Part shown: in pieces, positions 39,855-53,657 of the stretch
How positions within the stretch are numbered: position 1 is the first letter of the stretch
Layout: each line of letters opens with the position of its first letter
Source: Oscarella lobularis
Taxonomy: Eukaryota; Porifera; Homoscleromorpha; Homosclerophorida; Oscarellidae
Direction: 5' to 3'
DNA length: 64,000 nt
NCBI RefSeq assembly: GCF_947507565.1
Contig: NC_089188.1
Coordinates: 1,612,001-1,676,000 of the forward strand
Program-made: the position numbers and the translations under genes
The notes under the pieces: generated by a model
Seen by the model: only the letters and a program-made list of their open reading frames with translations
Databases searched by the model: none
Told to the model about the DNA's origin: nothing

Positions 39855-42800
39855 ACCTACAACAGAAAACACATTTAGTACCTTCAACAGAAAACACATT
39901 GAGTACCTACAACAGAAAACATATTGAGTACCTACAACAGAAAACACATTGAGTACCTACAACAGAAAACACATTGAGTACCTTCAACAGAAAACACATT
40001 CAGTACCTTCAACAGAAAACACATTCAGTGCCTTCAACAGAAAACATATTGAGTACCTACAACAGAAAACACATTGAGTACCTACAACATAAAACATATT
40101 CAGTACCTTCAACAGAAAGCACATTCAGTACCTACAACAGAAAACACATTCAGTACCTTCAACAGAAAACACATTGAGTACCTACAACAGAAAACATATT
40201 GAGTACCTACAACAGAAAACACATTGAGTACCTTCAACAGAAAACACATTGAGTACCTACAACAGAAAACACATTGAGTACCTACAACAGAAAACATATT
40301 GAGTAACTTCAACAGAAAACACATTCAGTGCCTACAACAGAAAACACATTGAGTACCTTCAACAGAAAACACATTGAGTACCTACAACAGAAAACACATT
40401 CAGTACCTTCAACAGAAAACATATTGAGTAACTTCAACAGAAAACACATTGAGTACCTACAACAGAAAACACATTGAGTACCTACAACAGAAAACATATT
40501 GAGTAACTTCAACAGAAAACACATTCAGTACCTACAACAGAAAACATATTGAGTACCTTCAACAGAAAACACATTGAGTACCTACAACAGAAAACACATT
40601 GAGTACCTTCAACAGAAAACACATTCAGTACCTTCAACAGAAAACACATTGAGTACCTAAAACAGAAAACATATTGAGTACCTTCAACAGAAAACACATT
40701 GAGTACCTACAACAGAAAACACATTCAGTACCTTCAACAGAAAACACATTCAGTACCTTCAACAGAAAACACATTCAGTACCTTCAACAGAAAACACATT
40801 GAGTACCTACAACAGAAAACACATTCAGTACCTTCAACAGAAAACACATTCAGTACCTTCAACAGAAAACACATTGAGTACCTACAACAGAAAACACATT
40901 CAGTACCTTCAACAGAAAACACATTGAGTACCTACAACAGAAAACATATTGAGTACCTACAACAGAAAACACATTGAGTACTTTCAACAGAAAACACATT
41001 GAGTACCTACAACAGAAAACACATTGAGTACCTTCAACAGAAAACACATTCAGTACATTCAACAGAAAATATATTGAGTAACTTCAACAGAAAACACATT
41101 CAGTACCTACAACAGAAAACACATTGAGTACCTTCAACAGAAAACACATTCAGTACCTTCAACAGAATACACATTGAGTACCTAAAACAGAAAACATACA
41201 ACAGAAAACACATTGAGTACCTACAACAGAAAACACATTGAGTACCTACAACAGAAAACATATTGAGTAACTTCAACAGAAAACACATTCAGTACCTACA
41301 ACAGAAAACATATTAAGTACCTTCAACAGAAAACACATTGAGTACCTACAACAGAAAACACATTGAGTACCTTCAACAGAAAACACATTCAGTACCTTCA
41401 ACAGAAAACACATTGAGTACCTAAAACAGAAAACATATTGAGTACCTACAACAGAAAACACATTGAGTACCTACAACAGAAAACATATTGAGTACCTCAA
41501 ACAGAAAACATATTGAGTACCTACAACAGAAAACATATTGAATACGTTTAACAGAAAACATAATGAGTACCTTCAACAGAAAACATATTGAGTACCTTCA
41601 ACAGAAAACATATTGAGTACCTTCAACAGAAAACAGCAAACATATTGAATACGTTCAACAGAAAACATATTGAATACGTTTAACAGAAAACATAATGAGT
41701 ACCTTCAACAGAAAACATAATGAGTACCTTCAACAGAAAACATATTGAGTACCTTCAACAGAAAACGTAATGAGTACCTTCAACAGAAAACGTAATGAGT
41801 ACCTTCAACAAAAAACGTATTGAGTACCTACAACAGAAAACAGAAAACATATTGAGTACGTTCAACAGAAAACATATTGAATACGTTCAACAGAAAACAT
41901 ATTGAGTACCTTCAACAGAAAACGTAATGAGTACCTTCAACAGAAAACGTATTGAGTACCTACAACAGAAAACAGAAAACGTATTGAGTACGTTCAACAG
42001 AAAACATATTGAATACGTTCAACAGAAAACATAATGAGTACCTTCAACAGAAAACATAATGAGTACCTTCAACAGAAAACATATTGAGTACCTTCAACAG
42101 AAAATAGAAAACATATTGAGTACAGTACCTTCAACAGAAAAATATTGAGTACCTTCAACAGAAAACATATTGAGTACGTTCAACAGAAAACATATTGAGT
42201 ACGTTCAACAGAAAACATAATGAGTACCTTCAACAGAAAACAGAAAACATATTGAGTACCTACAACAGAAAACAGAAAACATATTGAGTACGTTCAACAG
42301 AAAACATATTGAATACGTTTAACAGAAAACATATTGAGTACGTTCAACAGAAAACATAATGAGTACCTTCAACAGAAAACACATTCAGTACCTTCAACAG
42401 TAAACACATTGAGTACCTACAACAGAAAACACATTCAGTACCTTCAACAGAAAACACATTCAGTACCTTCAACAGAAAACACATTGAGTACCTACAACAG
42501 AAAACACATTGAGTACCTACAACAGAAAACACATTCAGTACCTTCAACAGAAAACACATTCAGTACCTTCAACAGAAAACACATTGAGTACCTTCAACAG
42601 AAAACACATTGAGTACCTACAACAGAAAACACATTGAGTACCTACAACAGAAAACACATTGAGTACCTACAACAGAAAACATATTGAGTACCTTCAACAG
42701 AAAACACATTGAGTACCTAAAACAGAAAACATATTGAGTACCTACAACAGAAAACACATTGAGTACCTACAACAGAAAACATATTGAGTACCTACAACAG

Positions 42801-45009
42801 AAAACACATTGAGTACCTACAACGGAAAACACATTGAGTACCTTCAACAGAAAACACATTGAGTACCTACAACAGAAAACACATTCAGTACCTTCAACAG
42901 AAAGCACATTCAGTACCTACAACAGAAAACACATTTAGTACCTTCAACAGAAAACACATTGAGTACCTACAACAGAAAACACATTGAGTACCTACAACAG
43001 AAAACACATTGAGTACCTACAACAGAAAACACATTGAGTACCTTCAACAGAAAACACATTCAGTACCTTCAACAGAAAACACATTCAGTGCCTTCAACAG
43101 AAAACTTATTGAGTACCTACAACAGAAAACACATTGAGTACCTACAACAGAAAACATATTCAGTACCTTCAACAGAAAGCACATTCAGTACCTACAACAG
43201 AAAACACATTCAGTACCTTCAACAGAAAACACATTGAGTACCTACAATAGAAAACATATTGAGTACCTACAACAGAAAACATATTGAGTAACTTCAACAG
43301 AAAACACATTCAGTACCTACAACAGAAAACACATTCAGTACCTTCAACAGAAAACACATTGAGTACCTACAACAGAAAACATATTGAGTACCTACAACAG
43401 AAAACACATTGAGTACCTTCAAGAGAAAACACATTGAGTACCTACAACAGAAAACACATTGAGTACCTACAACCGAAAACATATTGAGTAACTTCAACAG
43501 AAAACACATTCAGTGCCTACAACAGAAAACACATTGAGTACCTTCAACAGAAAACACATTGAGTACCTACAACAGAAAACACATTCAGTACCTTCAACAG
43601 AAAACATATTGAGTAACTTCAACAGAAAACACATTGAGTACCTACAACAGAAAACACATTGAGTACCTACAACAGAAAACATATTGAGTAACTTCAACAG
43701 AAAACACATTCAGTACCTACAACAGAAAACATATTGAGTACCTTCAACAGAAAACACATTGAGTACCTACAACAGAAAACACATTCAGTACCTTCAACAG
43801 AAAACACATTGAGTACCTAAAACAGAAAACATATTGAGTACCTTCAACAGAAAACACATTGAGTACCTACAACAGAAAACACATTCAGTACCTTCAACAG
43901 AAAACACATTCAGTACCTTCAACAGAAAACACATTGAGTACCTACAACAGAAAACACATTCAGTACCTTCAACAGAAAACACATTGAGTACCTACAACAG
44001 AAAACACATTCAGTACCTTCAACAGAAAACACATTCAGTACCTTCAACAGAAAACACATTGAGTACCTACAACAGAAAACACATTGAGTACCTACAACAC
44101 CAAACGCATTCAGTACCTTCAACAGAAAACACATTGAGTACTTTCAACAGAAAACACATTGAGTACCTACAACAGAAAACATATTGAGTACCTACAACAG
44201 AAAACACATTGAGTACTTTCAACAGAAAACACATTGAGTACCTACAACAGAAAACACATTCAGTACCTTCAACAGAAAACACATTCAGTACCTTCAACAG
44301 AAAACATATTGAGTAACTTCAACAGAAAACACATTCAGTACCTAGAACAGAAAACACATTGAGTACCTTCAACAGAAAACACATTCAGTACCTTCAACAG
44401 AAAACACATTGAGTACCTAAAACAGAAAACATATTGAGTACCTACAACAGAAAACACATTGAGTACCTACAACAGAAAACACATTGAGTACCTACAACAG
44501 AAAACATATTGAGTAACTTCAACAGAAAACACATTCAGTACCTACAACAGAAAACATATTGAGTACCTTCAACAGAAAACACATTGAGTACCTACAACAG
44601 AAAACACATTGAGTACCTTCAACAGAAAACACATTCAGTACCTTCAACAGAAAACACATTGAGTACCTAAAACAGAAAACATATTGAGTACCTACAACAG
44701 AAAACACATTGAGTACCTACAACAGAAAACATATTGAGTACCTAAAACAGAAAACATATTGAGTACCTACAACAGAAAACACATTGAGTACCTTCAACAG
44801 AAAACACATTGAGTACCTGCAACAGAAAACACATTCAGTACCTTCAACAGAAAACACATTCAGTACCTTCAACAGAAAACACATTGTGTACCTACAACAG
44901 AAAACACATTCAGTACCTTCAACAGAAAACACATTGAGTACCTACAACAGAAAACATATTGAGTACCTACAACAGAAAACACATTGAGTACTTTCAACAG
45001 AAAACACAT
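39855..45009. repeat. Right-edge satellite region with two related CACATT-type blocks
   Basis: Two long blocks of plain CACATT-class units (about 39.86-41.52 kb and 42.36-45.01 kb) are separated by about 0.8 kb of mixed 32-bp and GTAATGAGT units. Their variant order matches at an offset of about 3.2 kb (for example GTAACTTC units near 40304 and 43489). The last unit breaks off within CACAT at about 45009 and unique sequence begins. Confidence 0.75.
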
Positions 45010-45154
45010 ATTGCAGTTCACTTGCGTGGCAGCTTTAAATGATGGGAAGATAAACGATGTGCCGATTTTGAAAAGACAAAATCGTTAAACTCATCTTTGC
45101 TGCGAAATAGAATTAGGTTAATTTGCCCGGTTGCGGCTCTTGGACAAGGACCGG

Positions 45155-45373
45155 TCTATTCACAGCTGCAAAGCGGCTCCGGTCTATTAGTAGCGCTGGA
45201 AACGAGAGAGGTTATTTCGCATCTTCAGTAGGCTGGACCATATGCAACAGCTAAACGCGCGACTACTGCGCAGATTGATCTGAGCAGTGAATTGACCGAC
45301 GCGACTACTGCTGCTGCTGTTTCTTCTGCTGCTGCATGCAGCGATTAGCCCGGTTGGAGCAGCTGTGAATAGA
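45155..45373. repeat. Inverted repeat, 15-bp perfect arms
   Basis: TCTATTCACAGCTGC at 45155-45169 is the exact reverse complement of 45359-45373; 189 bp lie between. GCCCGGTTG occurs in direct orientation near both arms (about 45125 and 45348). The arrangement resembles a small fold-back or MITE-like element, but I could not define target-site duplications. Confidence 0.45.
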
Positions 45374-46373
45374 TCGTGACCGTCTGCTTCTGCTGCGATG
45401 GGACCGCGCGATTGGGTAGAGGAGCGGTTTACTTATATGCCGAGGCCCGCTACTGAAGCTTTTTTAGTGGGCAAGGACTATCATGTACAGCAGTTACGAA
45501 TGACTTACGACCGGATTCAGCGCAGCTGCAAATTACCAAGGATCGGCTGCTGTACATGGACCCGACCGATTACCGAATGTCCAAATAGATGACAAAATAG
45601 TTACGATATGTTAATCGGGCGCCTCCAAACAAACCAAGTTGGTTTACAGCGTAGGAAATGACCAGAGTATACAGCCTGAGATTTCTCCTTGAATAGCTTT
45701 TGCGGCTGTAAATGAGCTTCGACAAGAAACTGCAGCTGTATTCCAATAAGCTAACGCGGGTAAAAAAGCCGTAGCTAGCCCACGTAGGTCGAATTGCAGC
45801 GGCGCTTAAGAGACCCGATTCGTGCATTAGAGATATAGCGTTAGAGATATATAGCAGAATAGAGTCGTAACGGTCGCAGAAAAACCGGCCTATCAGCGAG
45901 CGGCACTGCGGGTTGACAACACGCTGTAAAATGCCGTTAGAATATTGCAAGAAACGGCCGAATAAGCATAATTTCATATGCGCTCATGTCTGAATACAAA
46001 CGCCTAAACAACCCGTTCGATGAACGGGTAAATCAGCTAGTACGTATTTATTTTTGTTGCACGTGCGACAACAAGGGCACGACGTGACGACGAACTTCCC
46101 GTATTTTCCTGTGGTGAAAGAAAAGGGAAAAACAGACAGCGTTTCGCGCAGAAGACAAGAAAACGGATTGTTCTACACAGTTATGAGTTATGGATATAGG
46201 CAGGAAACAAGTCTAGATCGGCAGGTATGGGGCCCCCTTCCTTTCGCTCCTCCTCTTTCTTTATCGTTTCTCCGTCGTCAGTTTGCTGGCCTCGGCTTGG
46301 AATCGGTCCCCGCTGGCAGCAGTTCGGGCCGCGGAAACACAGGACGCAGTAAGACGCCTTCCGAGTCGAAAAA

Positions 46374-46383
46374 AAGATGGCGC
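46374..46383 (+). promoter_or_regulatory. YY1-like motif at the DDX3 5' end
   Basis: AAGATGGCGC matches nine to ten positions of the AAGATGGCGGC motif and contains an ATG (46377) that is out of frame with the helicase. The likely helicase ATG is 11 bp further on. If transcription starts here, the motif could set both the start site and translation efficiency. This is inference from the motif alone. Confidence 0.3.
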
Positions 46384-46387
46384 TGCT

Positions 46388-49167
<2,780 letters not shown>

Positions 49168-49283
49168 CGTGTCTCACTCACTCGAATGGAACTTCAAAAA
49201 ACGTGTTGATGATGACAAATGATGATAATTTCTGCACCTGTAATTTGTTTCCTTTTTTTTTCGTTGTCTTTTTAGACTGTATA

Positions 49284-49930
49284 TCAGGAGAGTAAGTCCC
49301 TGATTTCGGCATTGTCTGGCGCACAGAAATCAATCGCTTTCCTGCCTCGGTTGTCTTGAACGTCCTTAGAACGAGGACTCGTATCCACGAGAAGTCGAAT
49401 CACGCGACAGTGGCCTCCGCTCGCTGCCTAGCAACAAGCATTGCCTCTCCAGGTAAGGTGTATCTGTCTCTTACTTTATGTAGTGACGTTTGTCCGTCGC
49501 TGTCTTGCGCGAGAACGTTGGCTTTGTATTTTAGCAGCAATTCGACGACGTTTGCGTGACCGCAAAAGGAGGCTCGGTGAAGAGGAGTCGATGCCCCGGA
49601 TGGTGTTTTGGCATCGCAAAGCGCGCCTCTTCTCAGAAGCAATTCGCATACGAGCGCGTGCCCATTTCGACTGCCGTAGTGCTAAGAAGCAAGATACAAG
49701 TCGAAAGATATCGTGCAGTCGCGCGAAGGGCGTACGAGAGCTGTGTATCCTGCCGAATCGCGTTGATTTGGATCGACGCCGCGATTTAGGAGCGTTTCCG
49801 CGCGTTCTAGCTCGCCATCTCTCGCCGCTGACCAAATTCCGCGTTCAAAATCTATTTCATCGAGCGTCTGGGTGCAAGGAGTCGAATGGAGAGCTCCACA
49901 AGGACAAGAATCGTCGAGGTGAGTGGTCAT
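49284..49930 (-). CDS. ANKRD39: Ankyrin-repeat protein, ANKRD39 orthologue
   Basis: Minus-strand exons in transcript order: 49930-49736, 49681-49475, 49427-49284; introns of 54 and 47 bp; 181 residues, close to the roughly 183 of vertebrate ANKRD39. The N-terminus has the family signature TLDEIDFERGIWSAARDGE, then ankyrin repeats with DSAGYTALHY, STPLHRASFCGHANVVELLL and DGQTSLHKAASGGHCRVI, and a C-terminus ending NAEIRDLLS like the human protein's NSDLRDLLSS. Splice joins follow family similarity: CTC|GTACGC to TTCTTAG|CACTAC, and AAA|GTAAGA to TTGCTAG|GCAGCG. ANKRD39 is a conserved small ankyrin protein with poorly known function; no catalytic motif is present. The gene converges with DDX3 (117 bp between stops) and lies head-to-tail with cyclin B3, whose stop is 180 bp away. 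Confidence 0.92.
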
Positions 49931-50109
49931 ATCTTTTTAGCGCGCGTCGCTCTACATAGGTGAATTACAAGATCTATTTCACTATTTACACATACAATAA
50001 TTCGTTCACAGTGTTAAAATTTGTAGGCAGGCAACGTACTCGACCGATAAAACACCCTACAGACAAAAACAATTAATCGATTAATTAGCCCAATTAAATA
50101 AATTTAATC

Positions 50110-51577
50110 TTACTGGTGACTGTATTTCTTTCGTACAACGGAGACGTTCTCCTTGGGCGTTTGTCCCACCAACGCATTTAACTGATGCACACAAGGCATC
50201 AGATCCTTTTCGACGTACCCACTATAATGTTCCAATGTGGGACACTGGATAGAAGTGCATATATGTATTAGATAACGTCATCTATTACTTGCCATGATGC
50301 GTACCCACGATCCCGCGTTTTTCATTTTCTGAGCAAGATAGAGAGCACTGGCGGCCAATAAGGATGCCTTGTGCTCAATGAAGTCATACTCTTGCAAGGT
50401 CAATTCGCAAATGTATCTTGCCAGAGTATGAAGTTCCAAATTTGCCTCAGCCGCCTGCAAATGCAGATTATATACTATATATTATATATTTTGTGCATAA
50501 CCTGAGCAAATCTTCTTAGAAACCTATAGGCAATCGGAGTGTTTAGATCGTAGCTGAGAACTTTCAGCATCTTTCGTTCAGCTGAAAGAAGTTCTTCGCG
50601 AGTATAGGCGTCATCGCATATATAAATAAAATCGTCAACCAATGGAGGTTGCATTTCCTAAAGGAAAATTAAGTGGAATAGTTTTGACTTTGAGATACGT
50701 ACTTCAAATTTAGATGCAATGAGCATGGCAGCCATGGCAACCAGCTGCAATTGTTCGCGAGGTACAACCTAAATAATTTTTTGAACTAATTAAATACCAA
50801 TGCGCCGTTGCGCAGACCTCTTTTTCTAAATATCTATCAACGTATTTCACGGATAGATAAAGAGTCTCGTGATACAACTCAAAGCTTTCTTGCACTTCGA
50901 CCATCCAGTCGATCACTATTGTTCTCAGTTTGATACTAATCAGCGGTTGTCTGTCCATGTATCTTCTAATTTGATTCGCATCCTCCAAAGACAGAAATAG
51001 TTTTAATTATTGTATATTATTATTATTAGACGTACTTCTGTGCCTTTCATATGAATAAATATATCTTGGGCGTATTCCGGAGAAAAGAGCGGGTCGTCTG
51101 TATCTAATTACAAAATCATCGATTTTAATTATTCAACAAATTATTACATACCATCTATATCCTTATATGGAAGTGGAACCGGAACGGGCAACGTCTCCTC
51201 TTTCACCTCGTCTATTCCTTGTAGAGGCAGAGACGAAGATCGACGAGTGTGAGATCTCAAGACGGACTTTTTCGACGCTTGGGGTGCCGACGCCATCTGT
51301 TCTCCGCCCGCCTGGAGAGATGTACAGTGCACGTTTTCAATTTTTTGTTCCTTTGCTCGCGTACGTTCGTTAGATTCTCCAAGGCCGCGCGCTTTGGCCT
51401 TTTTGCCGCTGCCGCCGCTTTGGATGGACTCGAGACGGCTCGCTTCGTGCTTTTTTTGCCTTTCGGCTCTTGCGATGTCATCTGAACGACGGATCGAGCT
51501 GGAGACGCGAGAGCATTACGCTTTACCGTGGTTTTTCTCTGCTGGAAAGTTTCGTCGATCGTCTTTTGAATGCCCAT
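50110..51577 (-). CDS. CCNB3: G2/M cyclin, cyclin B3
   Basis: Minus-strand exons in order: 51577-51365, 51311-51152, 51103-51036, 50982-50818, 50768-50703, 50657-50502, 50454-50305, 50244-50110; introns 45-60 bp; 370 residues. The N-terminal region is Lys/Ser/Ala-rich with a destruction box, RAALENLTN (residues 63-71), the anaphase-promoting-complex degron of mitotic cyclins. The cyclin box begins near DPLFSPEYAQDIF and includes MDRQPLISIKLRTIVIDWMV, ESFELYHETLYLSVKYVDRYL, the second fold with LHTLARYICELTLQEYDF, and a short tail ending RKKYSHQ. The ENFELxHETLYLxVKxVD and LARYICELTLQEYD signatures are those of cyclin B3 rather than A or B1/B2. It would activate CDK1 in mitosis or meiosis and be destroyed at anaphase. 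Start chosen as the first ATG of the open exon; an additional upstream exon cannot be excluded. Confidence 0.93.
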
Positions 51578-51815
51578 CGCGTCGAAGGAATGATCTACAG
51601 CGCCGGGCGAACGCCTTTCAAATCTGAACGCGCTTGAGCTGATTGGTTAGCGACGCAATCACGTGTAAGCGATCGTGTAGGCACACCTTGGCAACGACGC
51701 GCACGACTTCACGTGACGGTTCTTCTAGCGCGCGGTTATCTGGAAGTGAATCCTCTTTCCCCCGTGATCAGCGCGTGGACACACGAGAAATGGAAAGGAA
51801 GCGTTGCGTAGAATA
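51578..51815. promoter_or_regulatory. Divergent promoter of cyclin B3 and the carrier gene
   Basis: Only 238 bp separate the two start codons. On the cyclin side the minus strand has AACCAATCAGC (CCAAT at 51646-51642), a strong NF-Y site, then TTTGAA (51622-51617), the core of the cell-cycle genes homology region (CHR), about 20 bp downstream and 40 bp from the ATG. An E-box-type CACGTGAC lies at 51710-51717, midway. CCAAT plus CHR is the arrangement known from vertebrate cyclin B, CDC2 and CDC25C promoters, so cell-cycle control of this cyclin is plausible. No TATA box is evident. Confidence 0.55.
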
Positions 51816-53564
51816 ATGTCGATTCTGAGCTGGAAACCGTTTCTATTCGGCGGAATCGCCTCTGTAACAGCCGAACTCAGTGAGTAGAAACGAAGATTCA
51901 AGAGAGAGAAATCTCGAGTCCCCAGTCCCTTCGATCCCCATCGTCCCAGTCAATTTCCTCGGGGTCGAATGGGTTTATTTCGACGCCTGCGAGCCTTTGT
52001 ATTGACGGGCGACGCCAAGCGACGGCGATACAACGCGAGAACGCTCGTGGAATGCAATCGATTATTTTCTCTTCGCGTGTAGGCACGTTTCCGATCGACA
52101 CGACGAAGACGCGTCTGATGATACAGGGCCAGGTGGCCGAAGTGGCTCACACGCAACTCAAGTATCGAGGAATGCTCCACGCTATCGTCACGATCTCGAA
52201 GGAGGAGAGCGTCAAGGCGCTCTATTCGGGGTGCGTATCGAAAAACGCTGTACTTTTAATTAAGAAATCTATAAAATCGGTTTCCATGACAATGAAGGTC
52301 CCGGGGCCGTATAGAGTACCGATTGTTCTCCCAGAATTTTTTCCCTGAGGTGTTTTGGTTTGGACTGAGGGGATACGTTTACCTAATTAGCTCTTAGTGG
52401 CCAAGGCACGTGGTCATTTCTCGGGCATACCTTGCTTATCAGGGGGGTGGTGTACTAAGAGCATTCCGTTCTTCTTCACTAGGATTGCTCCTGCTTTGCT
52501 GAGACAAGCGTCGTATGGAACAATAAAACTTGGCTGCTATCACGCTTTTAAGAGATCATTAGCAAGAGATCCTCAAGGTATGTGTACCTAATATTAATTC
52601 ATAGTCCTACGGTTGTTTGTGCTTGTCTTTTCAGATGAGACCTTATTGAAGAATGTTATATCGGGCGTTGCCGCTGGAGCGCTGTCATCTGCGATAGCCA
52701 ATCCAACGGACGTCCTCAAGGTGAGATAGATGTGAAGTAGGGGACCGAGTTTATTATGTGAATCAACCAACGTCTAGGTGAGAATGCAAGTGAGCGGCGT
52801 CAATGCAGCGAATGCAAGCCAAGGAATGATGGCCTCTTTTGCTAACATCTACAAACTGGAAGGATTGAGGGGACTCTATAGGGTGAAACGTCTATCCACG
52901 GGCTGAAACTCGTTTAGGAAATTATTCTTTCAATTTTTAGGGCGTTGTTCCAACAGCCCAGAGAGCCGCTGTCGTCGTTGGCGTGGAATTGGCTTTGTAT
53001 GATTGGACGAAGAGAAGAGCGCTTGCCACCGGTCTATTTCAAGATAACGTTAATACTCATTTTGTGTGAGTTTAGGAGGATAGAGGTTTCCTTGGTCTAT
53101 ATCTGTTCTCTTCAGATGCGCTGCTTTGGCTGGTTTTGCTGGAGCCGTGGCATCAAATCCTATTGACGTTGTTAAGGTATAAGAATAGATAGGGCAGTAA
53201 TGGAGCGCATAACTATTAGTTTTTCTTACCAGACCCGTATGATGAATCAAAGGATGTTTAAATCGGGTTTAGCGGACACTGTTTATAAGAGTTCCTTTGA
53301 TTGTGCTATTAAGGTAGGCAATGTCAAAGCAAGCTGTGCAATTTAGGAGTAATTTATTTATTTATTTACTTTATTTATTTATTAGACTGCTCGCAGTGAA
53401 GGCTTCTTTGCTCTCTATAAAGGCTTTATCCCTCTTTATTTACGACTTGGACCATGGAATATCATAGTAAGGATTCTATTTCCAGTGAGAGAAACGGTCT
53501 ATAATTGTTTTTTCTTTAGTTTTTCATTGTGTACGAACAATGCAAATTGGTTATGGATCACTAG
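51816..53564 (+). CDS. SLC25A30: Mitochondrial carrier, SLC25A14/SLC25A30 (UCP-like) type
   Basis: Exons: 51816-51879, 52083-52230, 52483-52577, 52635-52720, 52778-52882, 52941-53065, 53116-53176, 53233-53313, 53386-53466, 53520-53564; 296 residues, typical carrier length. Three carrier signatures P-x-D-x-x-K mark the three repeats: [24 protein letters not shown]. The N-terminus ([19 protein letters not shown]), RYGMLHA-like [22 protein letters not shown] and the end [18 protein letters not shown] match the brain/kidney uncoupling-protein-like carriers (BMCP1/KMCP1). These are six-helix inner-membrane transporters for inorganic anions; whether A14 or A30 is the better name cannot be decided by eye. 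Intron 2 is 252 bp, the longest in the gene block. The stop is only 94 bp before the next start. Confidence 0.93.
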
Positions 53565-53657
53565 AAATTATAATTATTGCCGCATTTATTAACACTTTAT
53601 ACGGGAACGTTCTTACGAATACGGGAACGCGCACTTGGAAGAATCCTTCTGTTTTTC

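Larger units (their letters stand above)
3320..45009. repeat. 25-bp satellite array, about 41.7 kb, uninterrupted
   Basis: The whole interval is head-to-tail copies of a 25-bp unit in one orientation. The invariant core on the plus strand is CAACAGAAAAC, followed by CAYATTGAGT or CATAATGAGT, and led by ACCTA, ACCTT or ACGTT. Frequent variants are ATTCAGT for ATTGAGT, CGTAATGAGT, GAATACG, and a 32-bp form in which AGAAAAC is doubled. A rarer form adds ACAGT before ACCTT and shortens the next A run. The unit is strand-asymmetric: a typical copy has 12 A but only 3 G on the plus strand. Because 25 is not a multiple of 3, the three frames rotate and give open frames with a 25-residue period on both strands. 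These are not genes: they are broken by the 32-bp units and no non-repeat coding sequence joins them. No transposon, tRNA or gene was seen inside. Confidence 0.97.
45010..46387. other. Non-coding spacer between the satellite and DDX3
   Basis: Unique sequence of mixed composition. It contains CAGCTG/GCTGCTG-rich stretches around 45130-45390, a 15-bp inverted repeat (listed separately), and an 8-bp-stem palindrome at 46011-46029 (ACCCGTTC and GAACGGGT around a 3-nt loop). Short open frames at 45398-45592 (+) and 45570-45977 (-) show neither this genome's codon bias nor known motifs. From about 46100 the sequence is probably DDX3 promoter and 5' UTR. Confidence 0.5.

Noticed and set aside
5595-44987. 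Many 60-117 residue open frames on both strands in the array
   Set aside because: They are frame rotations of the 25-bp unit, occur equally on both strands, are broken by 32-bp units and have no unique sequence.
3320-45009. CRISPR array look-alike (short regular repeat)
   Set aside because: Units are contiguous with no unique spacers, variation falls within the repeat, and the setting is a spliced eukaryotic genome.
45012-45087. Possible exon after TTGCAG at the right edge of the array
   Set aside because: One frame is open for about 24 codons, but it does not join in phase with the 3094-3145 exon and shows no motif.
45570-45977. 135-codon minus-strand frame
   Set aside because: Codon use unlike neighbouring genes, no motif, no splice partner.
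52391-52461. 8-bp inverted repeat (CTCTTAGT/ACTAAGAG) in carrier intron 2, considered as an intronic snoRNA
   Set aside because: No C/D or H/ACA boxes were found and the inner part does not pair well.
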